NCBI GenBank assembly: GCA_028870115.1
Contig: JAGWQH010000104.1
Span: 1 to 55,859 of the forward strand
Length of the DNA: 55,859 bases
Origin: Candidatus Methylomirabilota bacterium
Lineage (GTDB): Bacteria > Methylomirabilota > Methylomirabilia > Methylomirabilales > Methylomirabilaceae
Reading direction: 5' to 3'
Notes under the pieces: generated by a model
Database searches by the model: none
Told to the model about the DNA's origin: nothing
Seen by the model: the letters and a program-made list of their open reading frames with translations, nothing else
Shown here: positions 37,255 to 46,566 of the stretch, piece after piece
Layout: every line of letters starts with the position of its first letter
Position numbering within the stretch: position 1 is the first letter of the stretch
Program-made: the position numbers and the translations under genes

Positions 37255-37719
37255 ATGATGGCATCCCGGCAGAGTCTGAAGCGAGCATACGATATTGAGG
37301 TATTCGGGGAGGCGGTGTACGCTATGGCCGCGCATCTGGCGCCCCGGCCTGACCAGCGACGTAAGTGGGAGGCGTTGCGACAACTCGAGGCGCAGACCAG
37401 AGATCGGCTCCGCACAGCGCTCACCCGCGCAGGTGACACGCCGTACGACTCAGCAGTCCGGACATGGCTTGGCGGCGCCGTCGGCGCCTTCGTCGGGGTC
37501 CTACCGTGGCGTGTGACGCTCATTTTACTGAACATCATTCTACGATGGTCCGTCCGATTGTTCGAACAGGTAGAGAATGAAGTCTTCAGAAAAGAGGGCT
37601 CATTGGTCCACGGGCTTGCCGCGCACGAACGCGCGCAGTGGGAGTTTGTCCGGCGTGAACTGGCGGGCGATGAGACATCGATCGATGCGATTCTTGCTCA
37701 ACTGGAGGTCCGACGCTAA
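37255..37719 (+). CDS. Conserved hypothetical protein, ferritin-like helical segment
   Basis: 154 residues, mostly helical. The opening YDIEVFGEAVYAMAAHLAPRPDQRRKWEALRQLEAQTRDRL has the acidic/His spacing of ferritin-like or rubrerythrin-like helices, followed by a hydrophobic stretch (AVGAFVGVLPWRVTLILLNIIL) and a further helix with EVENEVF and HGLAAHERAQWEFV. I do not recognise a named family. ATG 37255 and ATG 37258 are tandem; no good ribosome site. Confidence 0.6.
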   Translation: MMASRQSLKRAYDIEVFGEAVYAMAAHLAPRPDQRRKWEALRQLEAQTRDRLRTALTRAGDTPYDSAVRTWLGGAVGAFVGVLPWRVTLILLNIILRWSVRLFEQVENEVFRKEGSLVHGLAAHERAQWEFVRRELAGDETSIDAILAQLEVRR

Positions 37720-37781
37720 ACCGGCACACGGCAATCCCTGATCCGAATCCAGTGCCTAAATTCTAGTTTTTTAGGAGAATC

Positions 37782-40700
37782 ATGCACCATTCTGATTTTG
37801 TTCATCTGCACGTCCATAGCCAATACAGCCTGTTGGACGGAGCCTGCGGGTTGGAGAAGCTGGTGGCCAAGGCGAAAGAGTATAAGATGCCCGCCTTGGC
37901 CGTGACCGATCACGGCAACCTCTTCGGGGCGATCGACTTTTACACCCTCGCGATGAAAGAGGGGGTGAAGCCGATTATCGGCTCTGAGGTATACATTGCC
38001 CCCGGCAGCCGCTTCGAGAGGTCTAAACAGGACAGCAGCTACGAGGGCGCGAGCCACATCACCTTGCTGGCCAAGGACCAGGTCGGCTACCGGAATTTGA
38101 TCAAGCTGGTGTCGGCCGGCTACCTGGAAGGGTTCTATTACAAGCCGCGAATCGACCGGGAGCTGTTTGCCCAGCATTGTCAGGGGCTCATTGCCCTCTC
38201 CGGCTGTCTGAACTGCGAAGTGGCTAAGGCATTGTTGGATGGCGATGAGGCACGGGCAAAGGAGACCGTCGGTTGGTACATGGAGGCGCTGGGGCGCGAG
38301 AACTACTTTTTGGAGGTTCAGGATCACGGGATGGCGGAGCAAAAGACGGTGACTGACGGAGTCCTTCGGCTCGCTAAAGCCTTTGAGTTGCCGATTGTGG
38401 CCACCAACGACCTGCACTATCCCAGCAAGGAAGATGCGCGCGCCCATGAGGTCCTGCTCTGCATCCAGACGGGAAAAACGATTCAGGATAAGGATCGTTG
38501 GCGCTTTTCCACCGACCAGTTCTATTTCAAATCGGCAGCGGAGATGAAGCGGATCTTTGCCGAGCTGCCGGAAGCGGTCAAGAATACCATTACCGTGGCT
38601 GAGAGGTGCAACCTTCAGCTCCAGTTCGGACAGCTTCGCCTGCCAAAGTATCAGGTGCCCGAGGGGTACACCCTGGAGTCCTACCTGGCCCATCTGTCCT
38701 GGCAGGGATTGAAGGCCCGATACCCGGACGTAAATGCCGAGGTTGAGGCGCGCTTGAGGTATGAGCTGGAGGTCATCCAGAAGACCGGCTTCGCCGGCTA
38801 CTTTCTGGTGGTCTGGGACTTCATTAAGTTCGCCAAGGATCGGGGGATCTCGGTCGGCCCCGGCCGCGGGTCTGCGGCCGCCTCGCTGATTGCCTACTGC
38901 CTCGGCATCACCAACATCGATCCGCTCCGGTACGGCCTGATCTTTGAACGGTTCCTGAACCCCGAACGGATCAGCATGCCGGATATGGATATCGATTTCA
39001 GCGACGACCGGCGGGACGAGGTGATCGACTATGTGACGAGGAAGTATGGAGCCGATAATGTCGCTCAGATTATCACGTTCGGAACAATGGGGGCCAAGGC
39101 GGTCATCCGTGACGTCGGGCGGGGCCTGGGAATGCCCTATGCCGAGGTGGACAAGATCGCCAAGTTGGTTCCCAATCGGATCAATATCAGCCTGGATGAG
39201 GCGATCGCCGAGAGCCCGCCGCTGACCGAGGCGGTGCAGAACCGGACAGAGGTCGGGGAACTATGGCGGGTTGCCAAGTGTCTGGAGGGGCTGACACGGC
39301 ACGCCTCAACCCACGCCGCCGGCGTCGTGATTTCCGGCGACCCGCTCACCGAGCATGTTCCGCTGTATAAAGATCCAAAGGCCGGCAGCAAGCCGACAAC
39401 CCAGTACGCCATGAAAGCCATCGAGAAGATCGGTCTGCTAAAGGTTGATTTCCTGGGCCTGCGGACCCTGACGGTCATCGCTAATACCCTGGAGCTGATC
39501 GCGTCGGGACGCGGCTGTAAGATCCAGATTGAGGAGATCCCTCTCGACGACCCGGCGGTTTTCCAACTGCTCGGCGAGGCGCGGACCTTCGGAGTGTTCC
39601 AACTGGAATCCTCAGGGATGCGGGATCTGATGCGGCGTCTGAAGCCGGAACGGTTGGAGGACGTCATCGCCCTCGTGGCGCTCTATCGACCGGGACCGAT
39701 GGTGATGATTGACGACTTCATCAACCGCAAGCACGGCAAGGTCAAGATCCGCTACGATCATCCGTTGATGGAGGCGATCCTCAAAGAGACCTACGGGATC
39801 ATGGTCTACCAGGAACAGGTCATGCGGATCGCCTCGGATCTCGCCGGATTCTCGATGGGTGAAGCGGATGTACTGCGTAAGGCGATGGGTAAGAAAGACC
39901 CTGAGATGATGGATCAACAGCGAAAGAAGTTTGTCGACGGGGCGAAGGCCAAAGGGGTCCAGGCGCGGACGGCGGAAAAGATCTTCGACAAGATGGCCCC
40001 CTTTGCGGGATATGCCTTCAACAAACCCCATGCGACCTCTTACGCCCTCTTGGCCTATCAGACCGCCTACCTGAAAGCCCATTACCCGGTTGAGTTCATG
40101 GCGGCCCTCCTCACCTCAGAGATGGCTGATACCGACGGGATCGTCAAGTATATCGACGAGTGCAAGCAGATGGGGATTACCGTCCTACCGCCAGATGTCA
40201 ACGAGTCGGAAAGCCGCTTTACTGTGGTGGGAGAGCAGATTCGATTCGGGCTGGTGGCCATCAAGAATGTCGGCGAGACGGCCATCCAGTCGATCCTGGC
40301 TACACGGCGGGATAAGGGTCCTTTCCGGTCTCTCTTTGACTTCTGCGAGCGGGTGGACCTGCGTCTGGTGAATAAGCGTGTCATCGAGAGCCTGATCAAG
40401 TGCGGGGCATTTGACTCCCTTGGGGCGGCGAGGGCTCAGCTTATGGCTGTGGCCGATAAGGCGATGGAGGCCGGCGCCGGCGCACAGCGGGAGCGGATCC
40501 AGGGTCAGGTCTCGCTGCTGGACGTCTTGGAGGCGAAGGGTGGGCTCAGCCACCAGGCGGCAGCGCTGCCCGATATCCCGGAGTGGTCGCCCGGTCAACG
40601 CCTGTCCGCCGAAAAGGAGACATTGGGCTTCTACGTCACCGGCCACCCGCTGGCCGATTATCGGGATGTCATCGCAAAGGTTGCGGCCGTTACGACCGAT

Positions 40701-41222
40701 CGCCTCGCGGCCTGCCAGGACAAAGAGACCGTCACGCTGTGCGCCATCGTATCCGCGGTCAAGGAGATTACCACAAAGAGCGGCGAGCGGATGGCCTTCG
40801 TGACGCTCGAGGACATGGCGGGGACGGTGGAGGCGGTGGCATTTCCTGAGCTGTATAAGGCGAACCTGCTCCATCTGGTGAAGGGTGCGGCCATTATGGC
40901 AAAGGGACAGGTGGATGTCGGCGAAGAGGTGGTCAAGTTGCTCTTGACGGAAGTCAGCTCCCTCTCGACCGCCAGGCGCAACGGAGGGTCGGTGGTGGAG
41001 ATTACGGTAGACGAGGCGCACCTGTCCGACCCACAACTTGAGCAGTTAAAAGGCTTGCTGCTGAGATTCCCGGGACCCGTTCCTGTCAGGCTCCACCTGA
41101 CCGTTACTCCAGGCGCCCAGGTCACCATTGCCGCCTCGCCGGATATGACCGTGGCAGCGGACGAGTCGCTCAGGCAACAGGTGGAGGCCCTGTTGGGTCC
41201 GGGCACGATCACCGGAGCGTGA
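37782..41222 (+). CDS. dnaE: DNA polymerase III alpha subunit
   Basis: 1146 residues, DnaE1 type. The N-terminal PHP domain opens FVHLHVHSQYSLLDGACG, the polymerase palm has MPDMDIDFSDDRRDEV with catalytic aspartates, and the fingers region includes FNKPHATSYALLAYQTAYLK. A helix-hairpin-helix region and the OB fold (TLCAIVSAVKEITTKSGERMAFVTLED) follow. AGGAGA precedes ATG 37782 at ideal spacing. It replicates the chromosome with the beta clamp. Confidence 0.97.
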   Translation: MHHSDFVHLHVHSQYSLLDGACGLEKLVAKAKEYKMPALAVTDHGNLFGAIDFYTLAMKEGVKPIIGSEVYIAPGSRFERSKQDSSYEGASHITLLAKDQVGYRNLIKLVSAGYLEGFYYKPRIDRELFAQHCQGLIALSGCLNCEVAKALLDGDEARAKETVGWYMEALGRENYFLEVQDHGMAEQKTVTDGVLRLAKAFELPIVATNDLHYPSKEDARAHEVLLCIQTGKTIQDKDRWRFSTDQFYFKSAAEMKRIFAELPEAVKNTITVAERCNLQLQFGQLRLPKYQVPEGYTLESYLAHLSWQGLKARYPDVNAEVEARLRYELEVIQKTGFAGYFLVVWDFIKFAKDRGISVGPGRGSAAASLIAYCLGITNIDPLRYGLIFERFLNPERISMPDMDIDFSDDRRDEVIDYVTRKYGADNVAQIITFGTMGAKAVIRDVGRGLGMPYAEVDKIAKLVPNRINISLDEAIAESPPLTEAVQNRTEVGELWRVAKCLEGLTRHASTHAAGVVISGDPLTEHVPLYKDPKAGSKPTTQYAMKAIEKIGLLKVDFLGLRTLTVIANTLELIASGRGCKIQIEEIPLDDPAVFQLLGEARTFGVFQLESSGMRDLMRRLKPERLEDVIALVALYRPGPMVMIDDFINRKHGKVKIRYDHPLMEAILKETYGIMVYQEQVMRIASDLAGFSMGEADVLRKAMGKKDPEMMDQQRKKFVDGAKAKGVQARTAEKIFDKMAPFAGYAFNKPHATSYALLAYQTAYLKAHYPVEFMAALLTSEMADTDGIVKYIDECKQMGITVLPPDVNESESRFTVVGEQIRFGLVAIKNVGETAIQSILATRRDKGPFRSLFDFCERVDLRLVNKRVIESLIKCGAFDSLGAARAQLMAVADKAMEAGAGAQRERIQGQVSLLDVLEAKGGLSHQAAALPDIPEWSPGQRLSAEKETLGFYVTGHPLADYRDVIAKVAAVTTDRLAACQDKETVTLCAIVSAVKEITTKSGERMAFVTLEDMAGTVEAVAFPELYKANLLHLVKGAAIMAKGQVDVGEEVVKLLLTEVSSLSTARRNGGSVVEITVDEAHLSDPQLEQLKGLLLRFPGPVPVRLHLTVTPGAQVTIAASPDMTVAADESLRQQVEALLGPGTITGA

Positions 41223-41304
41223 CCTCGGCATAACCTCCCCCCGGCGAGGATATACCCTCCCGTGGGCATCCATTGCCTCCCAACCATACCTGAAGGGAGA
41301 CGCC

Positions 41305-41841
41305 ATGTGGACGCTCTTCATTCCTGAGATTTCCATCGCTGAAAAGATACTGCGGTCAGGTGTCGTCTACCTCTTTCTGCTGCTGGCCTTTCGTTTCACC
41401 GGGAAACGGCAAGTGGGCCAGCTTACCCCCTTTGACCTGGTTGTCCTGCTCATTATCTCGAATGTGGTCCAGAACGCCGTGATCGGCAACGACAACTCGC
41501 TCGGGGGCGGGCTCATCGGGGCAGTGACCATCCTTGCGCTGAATTACGGCGTGACCGAAGTGGCGTATCGCTCCAAGCGCGCGCGCCGCCTGCTCGAGGC
41601 TCAGCCAACGCTCCTGATTCACAACGGACGCATCCTCCAGGAGAATTTGCGACGCGAACGGATCACCCTCGACGAACTGCTGGCGGCGCTTCGGCGCAAC
41701 GGGCTGGTCGAACCGGCCCAGGCGCGCTTCGCGGTCTTGGAGGAGAACGGCGGGATCAGCGTCATTCCCAGGACCGCCGAAGGCGAGCCCACCCGGTCAA
41801 ACCAGGCGCCCAGTACTTCCGCACCAACAGGGGACTCGTAA
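41305..41841 (+). CDS. DUF421 (YetF-like) membrane protein
   Basis: 178 residues. Three membrane segments near the N-terminus (VVYLFLLLAFRFTGKRQVGQ, FDLVVLLIISNVVQNAVIG, GAVTILALNYGVT) are followed by the cytoplasmic DUF421 domain with PTLLIHNGRILQENLRRERIT and LLAALRRNGL. Family members are of uncertain function, some linked to spore or envelope properties. GAAGGGAG lies upstream of ATG 41305. It is convergent with the AAA+ gene. Confidence 0.88.
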   Translation: MWTLFIPEISIAEKILRSGVVYLFLLLAFRFTGKRQVGQLTPFDLVVLLIISNVVQNAVIGNDNSLGGGLIGAVTILALNYGVTEVAYRSKRARRLLEAQPTLLIHNGRILQENLRRERITLDELLAALRRNGLVEPAQARFAVLEENGGISVIPRTAEGEPTRSNQAPSTSAPTGDS

Positions 41842-41843
41842 CC

Positions 41844-41879
41844 CCAAACGCCCAGTGCGGTCAGGCGGCTGGCGTTTGG
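41844..41879. terminator. Possible bidirectional terminator between DUF421 and AAA+ genes
   Basis: CCAAACGCC at 41844 pairs with GGCGTTTGG at 41871 (9-bp stem, 18-base loop). It sits between convergent genes and overlaps the last codons of the AAA+ gene. No clear T-tract. Confidence 0.4.
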
Positions 41880-43216
41880 CTGGCGGCGAGCCCAAAGCCA
41901 ACGCCTCGACCGTCGAGGCGGCTGCCCACCGTCTGCGCCTCAACCCGGACCATGCGGATCCCTTCCAGGAGGTCTTCCGGGCGGACCTCTTCGCCCTCGC
42001 GCCCGAAGGCGAGCTGGCCGGCGAGGATATAGCCTTCCCGAAGCTGGGCGAACGAGAACCCGTCAGCCTCACTCGCCGCCCTCGCAAGAGTCTCCTCGTC
42101 GAAGGACCGGGCGCTCAATCGGCGGAAATACTCGTGACGCAGGCCGGCGGCTGGGGGTCGGAAAGGTACAACCCTGTCGAACCGACCTGGCCGTCGCAGG
42201 ATGGCTGAATCGAGGGCCGTCGGGTCGTTCGCGGTCGCCACGACGATCACGCCCTCGTACTCGGCAAGCCCGTCCAGACAGTTCAAGAGGTGTTGAAGCG
42301 TAATCTTCGTTCGGTTGTCCCCGGTATCAGTCTTTCCATAGAGACGATCGAGATCCTCAAAGATCACGAGAGAAGGGGCATCATAGCTCGCCTCTTCAAA
42401 GACCGCCGTGAGTGCCTGGTTCCGGAGATCTTTGTCGGAGAAATCCAGGCTGTGGGCGGAAATCGCCGGATGCGACGCCATCACCCGGAGGGCGCTCGTT
42501 TTGCCGTTTCCCGGCGGTCCGTAGAACAGGTAGCCGCGTCGGAAGGGCAACCGATGTCGTTTGAACCAGGCTTCCCGCTGGAGAAAGGTCTCGAAGTCAT
42601 CGCGCACCAAGCGCGTGACGGCTGGGTCGAGGACGACTTGGTTCCAGTCGTAGCCATTCAGGGGAAGTGGCACATCCTGGCCAAGGAATATCTGCACACT
42701 CTTGCGAGACTTAACGAGCAGCCCTCTCAGCAGGCTTAGGGCTGGAGCCAATTCGGTCCGGTTCACGAGCAGCCAAGCTTGCCAGTCGTGGCTCAGGCCT
42801 CTATCGAACGAGACATGGGGTATGTTGATCGCGACGATACCGTGTTTCAGCCCGTGAAACCATAAGACAACCGGGGTGTCCTTCCAATGAGGATCCCATG
42901 CGAGGTCCCGGGCGAGAATCGGGGCCTGGCGGTTTCGTCCGGGCCGCAGGGTGATCCTGGGGCTCACAGGCGGAATAGCCCAGCGCGAGACCGCCGGACG
43001 CAGGGCGTCCGCGCCGGCCAGGCATTGCCGGTCCAGGGGGACCCCGCCCCGCAGATCTTCTGCGGCGAGTTGGCCAAACGCCACCTCGAGCTCGAAAGTC
43101 ACAGATTCGGACAAGGGACATCCCAGCGCAGATTCCAACCAGGGGCGGTGTGGCTCGATGAAGGCCTCCATCGCGGCAACAGTGGGGGCAAAACGCAACT
43201 CCGTTCCAGTAACCAC
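41861..43216 (-). CDS. BCS1-like AAA+ ATPase
   Basis: 451 residues. A roughly 200-residue N-terminal region of unknown fold precedes the AAA+ core: FYGPPGNGKTSALR (Walker A), SLVIFEDLDRLYG (Walker B), ATANDPTALDSAILRRPGRFD (sensor 1 and arginine finger). The closest family is BCS1/CDC48-like. Starts at GTG 43216 with AAAGGAG seven bases upstream. It follows the HEAT-repeat gene by 39 bases and is probably co-transcribed with it; a chaperone or disassembly role is inferred only from the fold. Confidence 0.83.
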   Translation of the reverse strand: MVTGTELRFAPTVAAMEAFIEPHRPWLESALGCPLSESVTFELEVAFGQLAAEDLRGGVPLDRQCLAGADALRPAVSRWAIPPVSPRITLRPGRNRQAPILARDLAWDPHWKDTPVVLWFHGLKHGIVAINIPHVSFDRGLSHDWQAWLLVNRTELAPALSLLRGLLVKSRKSVQIFLGQDVPLPLNGYDWNQVVLDPAVTRLVRDDFETFLQREAWFKRHRLPFRRGYLFYGPPGNGKTSALRVMASHPAISAHSLDFSDKDLRNQALTAVFEEASYDAPSLVIFEDLDRLYGKTDTGDNRTKITLQHLLNCLDGLAEYEGVIVVATANDPTALDSAILRRPGRFDRVVPFRPPAAGLRHEYFRRLSARSFDEETLARAASEADGFSFAQLREGYILAGQLAFGREGEEVRPEDLLEGIRMVRVEAQTVGSRLDGRGVGFGLAASQTPAA

Positions 43217-43255
43217 TGTGGTGCTCCTTTCAATCGTCGGGTGAGTAGATAGTCG

Positions 43256-44709
43256 TCAGAGGTTCCTTGTGCTCGTGAACACCTCACGGTGCCGACACTC
43301 GCCGCCCGTCACCTGACGGCAACTGCGAGGCGTTCCATATCGTCGGTTGCATGTGAGCATAAAGGGATGCGGGTACAGCGCCAGGTCGGGCGGGAAACCG
43401 TGGAACTGGCCGCTTAACGTGTCCAAGGCTATCATGACGACCCAGAGTCGGGATCGAAGGGTATCTGGGAAAAGCGGACGCCGTAGCATCTCAGCACATA
43501 TCGGAAGGACCTCTGGCCGACGCCAGTCCCCGCGTCCCAGGACAATCGCGAGACCCTCGAGCTCCCCGGTCTGCCCGGTCCTGGCGATTGTGAGGAGCTG
43601 TGTGAAGGCGGTCTGGTCGCGGCGGGTGGTCCTGATAAGTAACCCCACCATGGGGCGGTACCAGTGAGGCGACTGCGTCAACGTGGTGATGAAGTGATCC
43701 TCCAGGTGGGTGGCGCAGCCAATGACGTCCTCCACGTCGAAAGCGTCTTGCCACTTCATCTGCATGTGCGTGATACCGGCGGGATCGCCGAAAAGGGTAA
43801 GCACCCGCGCCGCACTATGCCGATACGGGCAGCATTTGTGGTCGAGAACCAGGCGGCGCAACGCTGGGATGTACTGACGGGCACCTAAAAAGGTAACGGC
43901 GTCCAGCCCGGCTTCCGTCGCCTCGTCACTGAGCAGGGCAGGCTCGAGGAGGGCTTCCAGGTCTCGGTACCCGTCGCGCCGGCAATCCATCGCGAGGTAC
44001 ACTCGGGTCCGTAGCGAACTCGCTCTCTGCGCGGCCGCCCGCAGGAACTCGCAACCGCGCTGAGACGGGAAGGTGCGGAGCGCAATGACCGCGCGCACCT
44101 TGATGTAGTCGGAGGCCGTATCGGCCAGCTCGCCAAGCACTGGGAGTACCCTGGGGTCGCCGGACTCCTGCAAGGCGTCGATCGCGCAAGATCCGGCCCA
44201 CTCGTCTTCGAGAGCGTCGGGCGTCTCCCGCGTCAAGTCTATGAGGATCGGCAGGGACGCCCGGTCTCCGGCCTTGACGAGCAAGGCCGTCCGGAGAAGC
44301 GCCTCAGGGCTTCCCGGCTCTGCGCCGGCGGTTCGGAGTATGTCGAAGCCTTTCGGATCTCCGCTTCTGGCCAACAGGTATGCCGCCCGAAGTCGAAGCT
44401 CGGGGAGCGGGTCGGCGCACAACGCACGCAAATGCGAGATGATCACTTCCTGGCGCGCAAAGGCAGGATAGGCGTCGAGGACGCCCAGTGCGCGCCGGGC
44501 CGTGTGGAATGGTCCCCACGTGTGATCGTCGAGTGGTAGCGCGCTCGGGGTCTCACGGCGCCTTCAAGAGCTGCGCTGATGACCTTGAGGCACCGACGCT
44601 TGATGCTGCCGCGGTCAAGGCTCGCTGGTGTCGAGCAAGTGAGGGGCTTAGAGAGGGTCAAAACGGTAGTTCCAAGGGTAAGATTCAAGAACCGGCGTCT
44701 GGTCAGCAT
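43256..44709 (-). pseudogene. Tat-exported HEAT-repeat protein, interrupted by a frameshift
   Basis: The minus strand carries two overlapping frames that together look like one gene. From ATG 44709 a twin-arginine signal (LTRRRFLNLTLGTT) is followed by about 40 residues and then sequence that ends at TGA 44443. A second frame, open from a TGA near 44568 to 43256, continues with coding-like sequence ALPLDDHTWGPFHTARRALGVLDAYPAF and then about 390 residues of HEAT-like repeats (LRLRAAYLLARSGDPKG, IKVRAVIALRTFPS...). The second frame has no ATG, GTG or TTG before 44446. A one-base deletion between about 44550 and 44570 would explain this; sequencing error is possible. The AAA+ gene follows. Confidence 0.7.
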
Positions 44710-44914
44710 GTCACGTCCTTTCTCTGTGCGGGATTGCCGAGTTGTCAGTGTCAGGAGTCCCCTCTCCCTCGGGGACCTCCTCCGAGCAGGTCCTTCAGGG
44801 CGGTGCGTGGTCCTGCTCCAGCGGGTGTCCTTGCGCTCCGCTCAGGTACGCTCACGTTAAGCTTATTGTAGTGAAGGTCTGTGCGGTCTAACGCCACGGA
44901 ATGTCGGTGGCCGC
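44710..44914. other. Divergent intergenic region, no gene seen
   Basis: Contains a short hairpin (GTCCCC...GGGGAC, around 44757-44782) and GC-rich imperfect repeats, with an AT-rich stretch near 44865. It must hold the control region of the minus-strand HEAT/AAA pair, but I cannot point to a convincing promoter on that strand. Confidence 0.4.
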
Positions 44915-44944
44915 TTGACTTATTCGATTCCGTAAAGATAGACT
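44915..44944 (+). promoter_or_regulatory. Promoter for WYL regulator, possibly leaderless transcript
   Basis: TTGACT at 44915-44920 and TAGACT at 44939-44944 with an 18-base spacer. Transcription would start at about 44951, one base before the ATG at 44952, and no ribosome site precedes that ATG. Confidence 0.45.
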
Positions 44945-44951
44945 CGCGCTC

Positions 44952-45944
44952 ATGGTAGAGAATGCGCTCTCCCGCCGCGACCGACAGATGGTGCGCATCA
45001 TCTCGCTTGCAAGGTTGCTCATGGGAGGGAGCAGCCAGACCGTCTACCAACTGGCCGCCCGCTTTAAGACCCGCCGCGAGACGATCTACCGTGATCTCCG
45101 AACCCTGAACGAGGCCGGTTTCCCGGTCATGCCTGACGAGTCTGGGCGATTCAGCCGCCCGCGACTAGATCCTACGTTCCGACGGTTTCTCCCGCCGGTT
45201 CCGCTCAATGCCGAGGAAGTCGCCGCGCTGCTCTGGGCAGTGAAGCAGACAGGCGGTCGGCAGCCATTCAGGACCTCCCTCTCAAGCGCCCTTTGCAAAC
45301 TACAGGCCCTCGTTCCGACAAAGGAAGGGCGCCTCGCGATGGCTTTAGACGGGGCGATTGAGGAACGGGATCGCGGCGTGAAGGATTATGTGGGGCTCGA
45401 GGCCGTTATCCTCCACTTGGTGAAGGCAATCGTGGAGCGGAGGCGCTGCCTCGCCACGTATCATGCCCCTTGGCGCGACAAGCCGAGCAGGTTTCCCTAT
45501 GACCCGTACCGGCTTTTCAATTTTCAAGGAAGGCTGTACTGCATTGGCCAGGTATCCGCGTATGGGGGCACGACCACGCTTGCTGTTGAGAGGATTCAGG
45601 CCATTGAGCCGACTGGCGAGATGTTTGCAGTGGACTCTGGGTTCGACTGGAAGCGGTACGAGGCCGAGGCGTTCGGAGTGGTCTGGGAAAAGCCCAGGAA
45701 GGTCGTCGTCCGGTTCAGCGCAGATCAAGCGCCCTACGTCCGCGAGCGGGAGTGGCACCCCACCCAGACGATCCGCACCCTGCGCGATGGCCGCGTGGAA
45801 CTGACATTCCGAGCGGGGGGCGCCTTCGAGATCATCCGCTGGATCCTGAGCTGGGGGAGCGCCGCAACGCTTCTTCAGCCAAAGTCCCTACGCCGGCTGG
45901 TGGCCGAAGAACTCCAGGCCGCAAGCCGCCTCTATCGTCAATAG
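44952..45944 (+). CDS. WYL-domain transcriptional regulator (YafY/CapW-like)
   Basis: 330 residues. N-terminal winged helix (SQTVYQLAARFKTRRETIYRDLRTLNEAGFPV), a WYL domain (RRCLATYHAPW, YDPYRLFNFQGRLYCIGQ), and the C-terminal WCX extension (VELTFRAGGAFEIIRWILSWG). Such regulators control many phage-defence operons by sensing a nucleic-acid-type ligand through the WYL fold. It heads the nuclease/Nmad cassette on the same strand. A degraded paralogous C-terminus lies 434 bases downstream. Confidence 0.88.
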   Translation: MVENALSRRDRQMVRIISLARLLMGGSSQTVYQLAARFKTRRETIYRDLRTLNEAGFPVMPDESGRFSRPRLDPTFRRFLPPVPLNAEEVAALLWAVKQTGGRQPFRTSLSSALCKLQALVPTKEGRLAMALDGAIEERDRGVKDYVGLEAVILHLVKAIVERRRCLATYHAPWRDKPSRFPYDPYRLFNFQGRLYCIGQVSAYGGTTTLAVERIQAIEPTGEMFAVDSGFDWKRYEAEAFGVVWEKPRKVVVRFSADQAPYVREREWHPTQTIRTLRDGRVELTFRAGGAFEIIRWILSWGSAATLLQPKSLRRLVAEELQAASRLYRQ

Positions 45945-46005
45945 TGTGACGTTACCTGCCACAGCTATGGGGTAATGTAGGAAACGATGGAGACCGATTA
46001 ATAAG

Positions 46006-46374
46006 ATGGGAGCTAACCTGTTCGCGTTCGACGAAAAGTACGGAGCGAGGACGATATCCACGTCTATCGCCTCATGCATGGTTGCACTTATTATTCATGC
46101 CGTTGTCCTCGCGCCGGACGGACAGGTGGTGCGGGCCTCCGAAGAATCGCTTGGCCGACTGGTTGAGACTATGTCTGAACACATCAGGGATAATCTCGGG
46201 CGAACGATCGGACGATTCGAGCGGCACCCGGATGGAGAAGTGAGGGTGTACGACGCCTTGGGGAGACCTCTTGGGCACGCAGGTCGCAATGGAACCTTCG
46301 ACCAGCTCGGACGCAGAATCTCCCCAAATAACGTGCCTGCGTTGCTGTTGAAGTGCCCTGATCACCCTCAGTGA
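46006..46374 (+). CDS. Hypothetical protein
   Basis: 122 residues. After a short hydrophobic stretch (SIASCMVALIIHAVVLA) there is GEVRVYDALGRPLG followed by GTFDQLGRRISPNN, a pair of YDxLGR-like segments that look like genuine protein sequence. Family not recognised and no ribosome site visible. It may be a short exported protein or a remnant. The stop at 46374 lies four bases before the remnant WYL sequence. Confidence 0.5.
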   Translation: MGANLFAFDEKYGARTISTSIASCMVALIIHAVVLAPDGQVVRASEESLGRLVETMSEHIRDNLGRTIGRFERHPDGEVRVYDALGRPLGHAGRNGTFDQLGRRISPNNVPALLLKCPDHPQ

Positions 46375-46377
46375 GGG

Positions 46378-46566
46378 GATAGGCGCGACGACCGGGTCGA
46401 GTTCACCTTCCGCGCCGGCGGCTGATTCGAGATTGCGCGGTGGATCCTCGGTTGGGGGGATGCGGCTGAGGTCGTGCTGCCGGCCGCGCTGAGGCGCGAG
46501 GTGAAGCGCATCTTATCTAGCGCAGCATCGATCTATAAGCGCGAGGGGAGGGGATTGCATGGGTAA
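46378..46566 (+). pseudogene. C-terminal remnant of a second WYL regulator, in-frame stop
   Basis: The frame reads DRRDDRVEFTFRAGG, then TGA at 46423, then FEIARWILGWGDAAEVVLPA... to TAA 46564. It parallels the tail of the intact regulator at 44952 (VELTFRAGGAFEIIRWILSWG). Everything N-terminal to this is missing and one internal stop is present. It abuts the nuclease gene, so the nuclease cassette was probably once preceded by its own WYL gene or a duplicated one. Confidence 0.75.
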
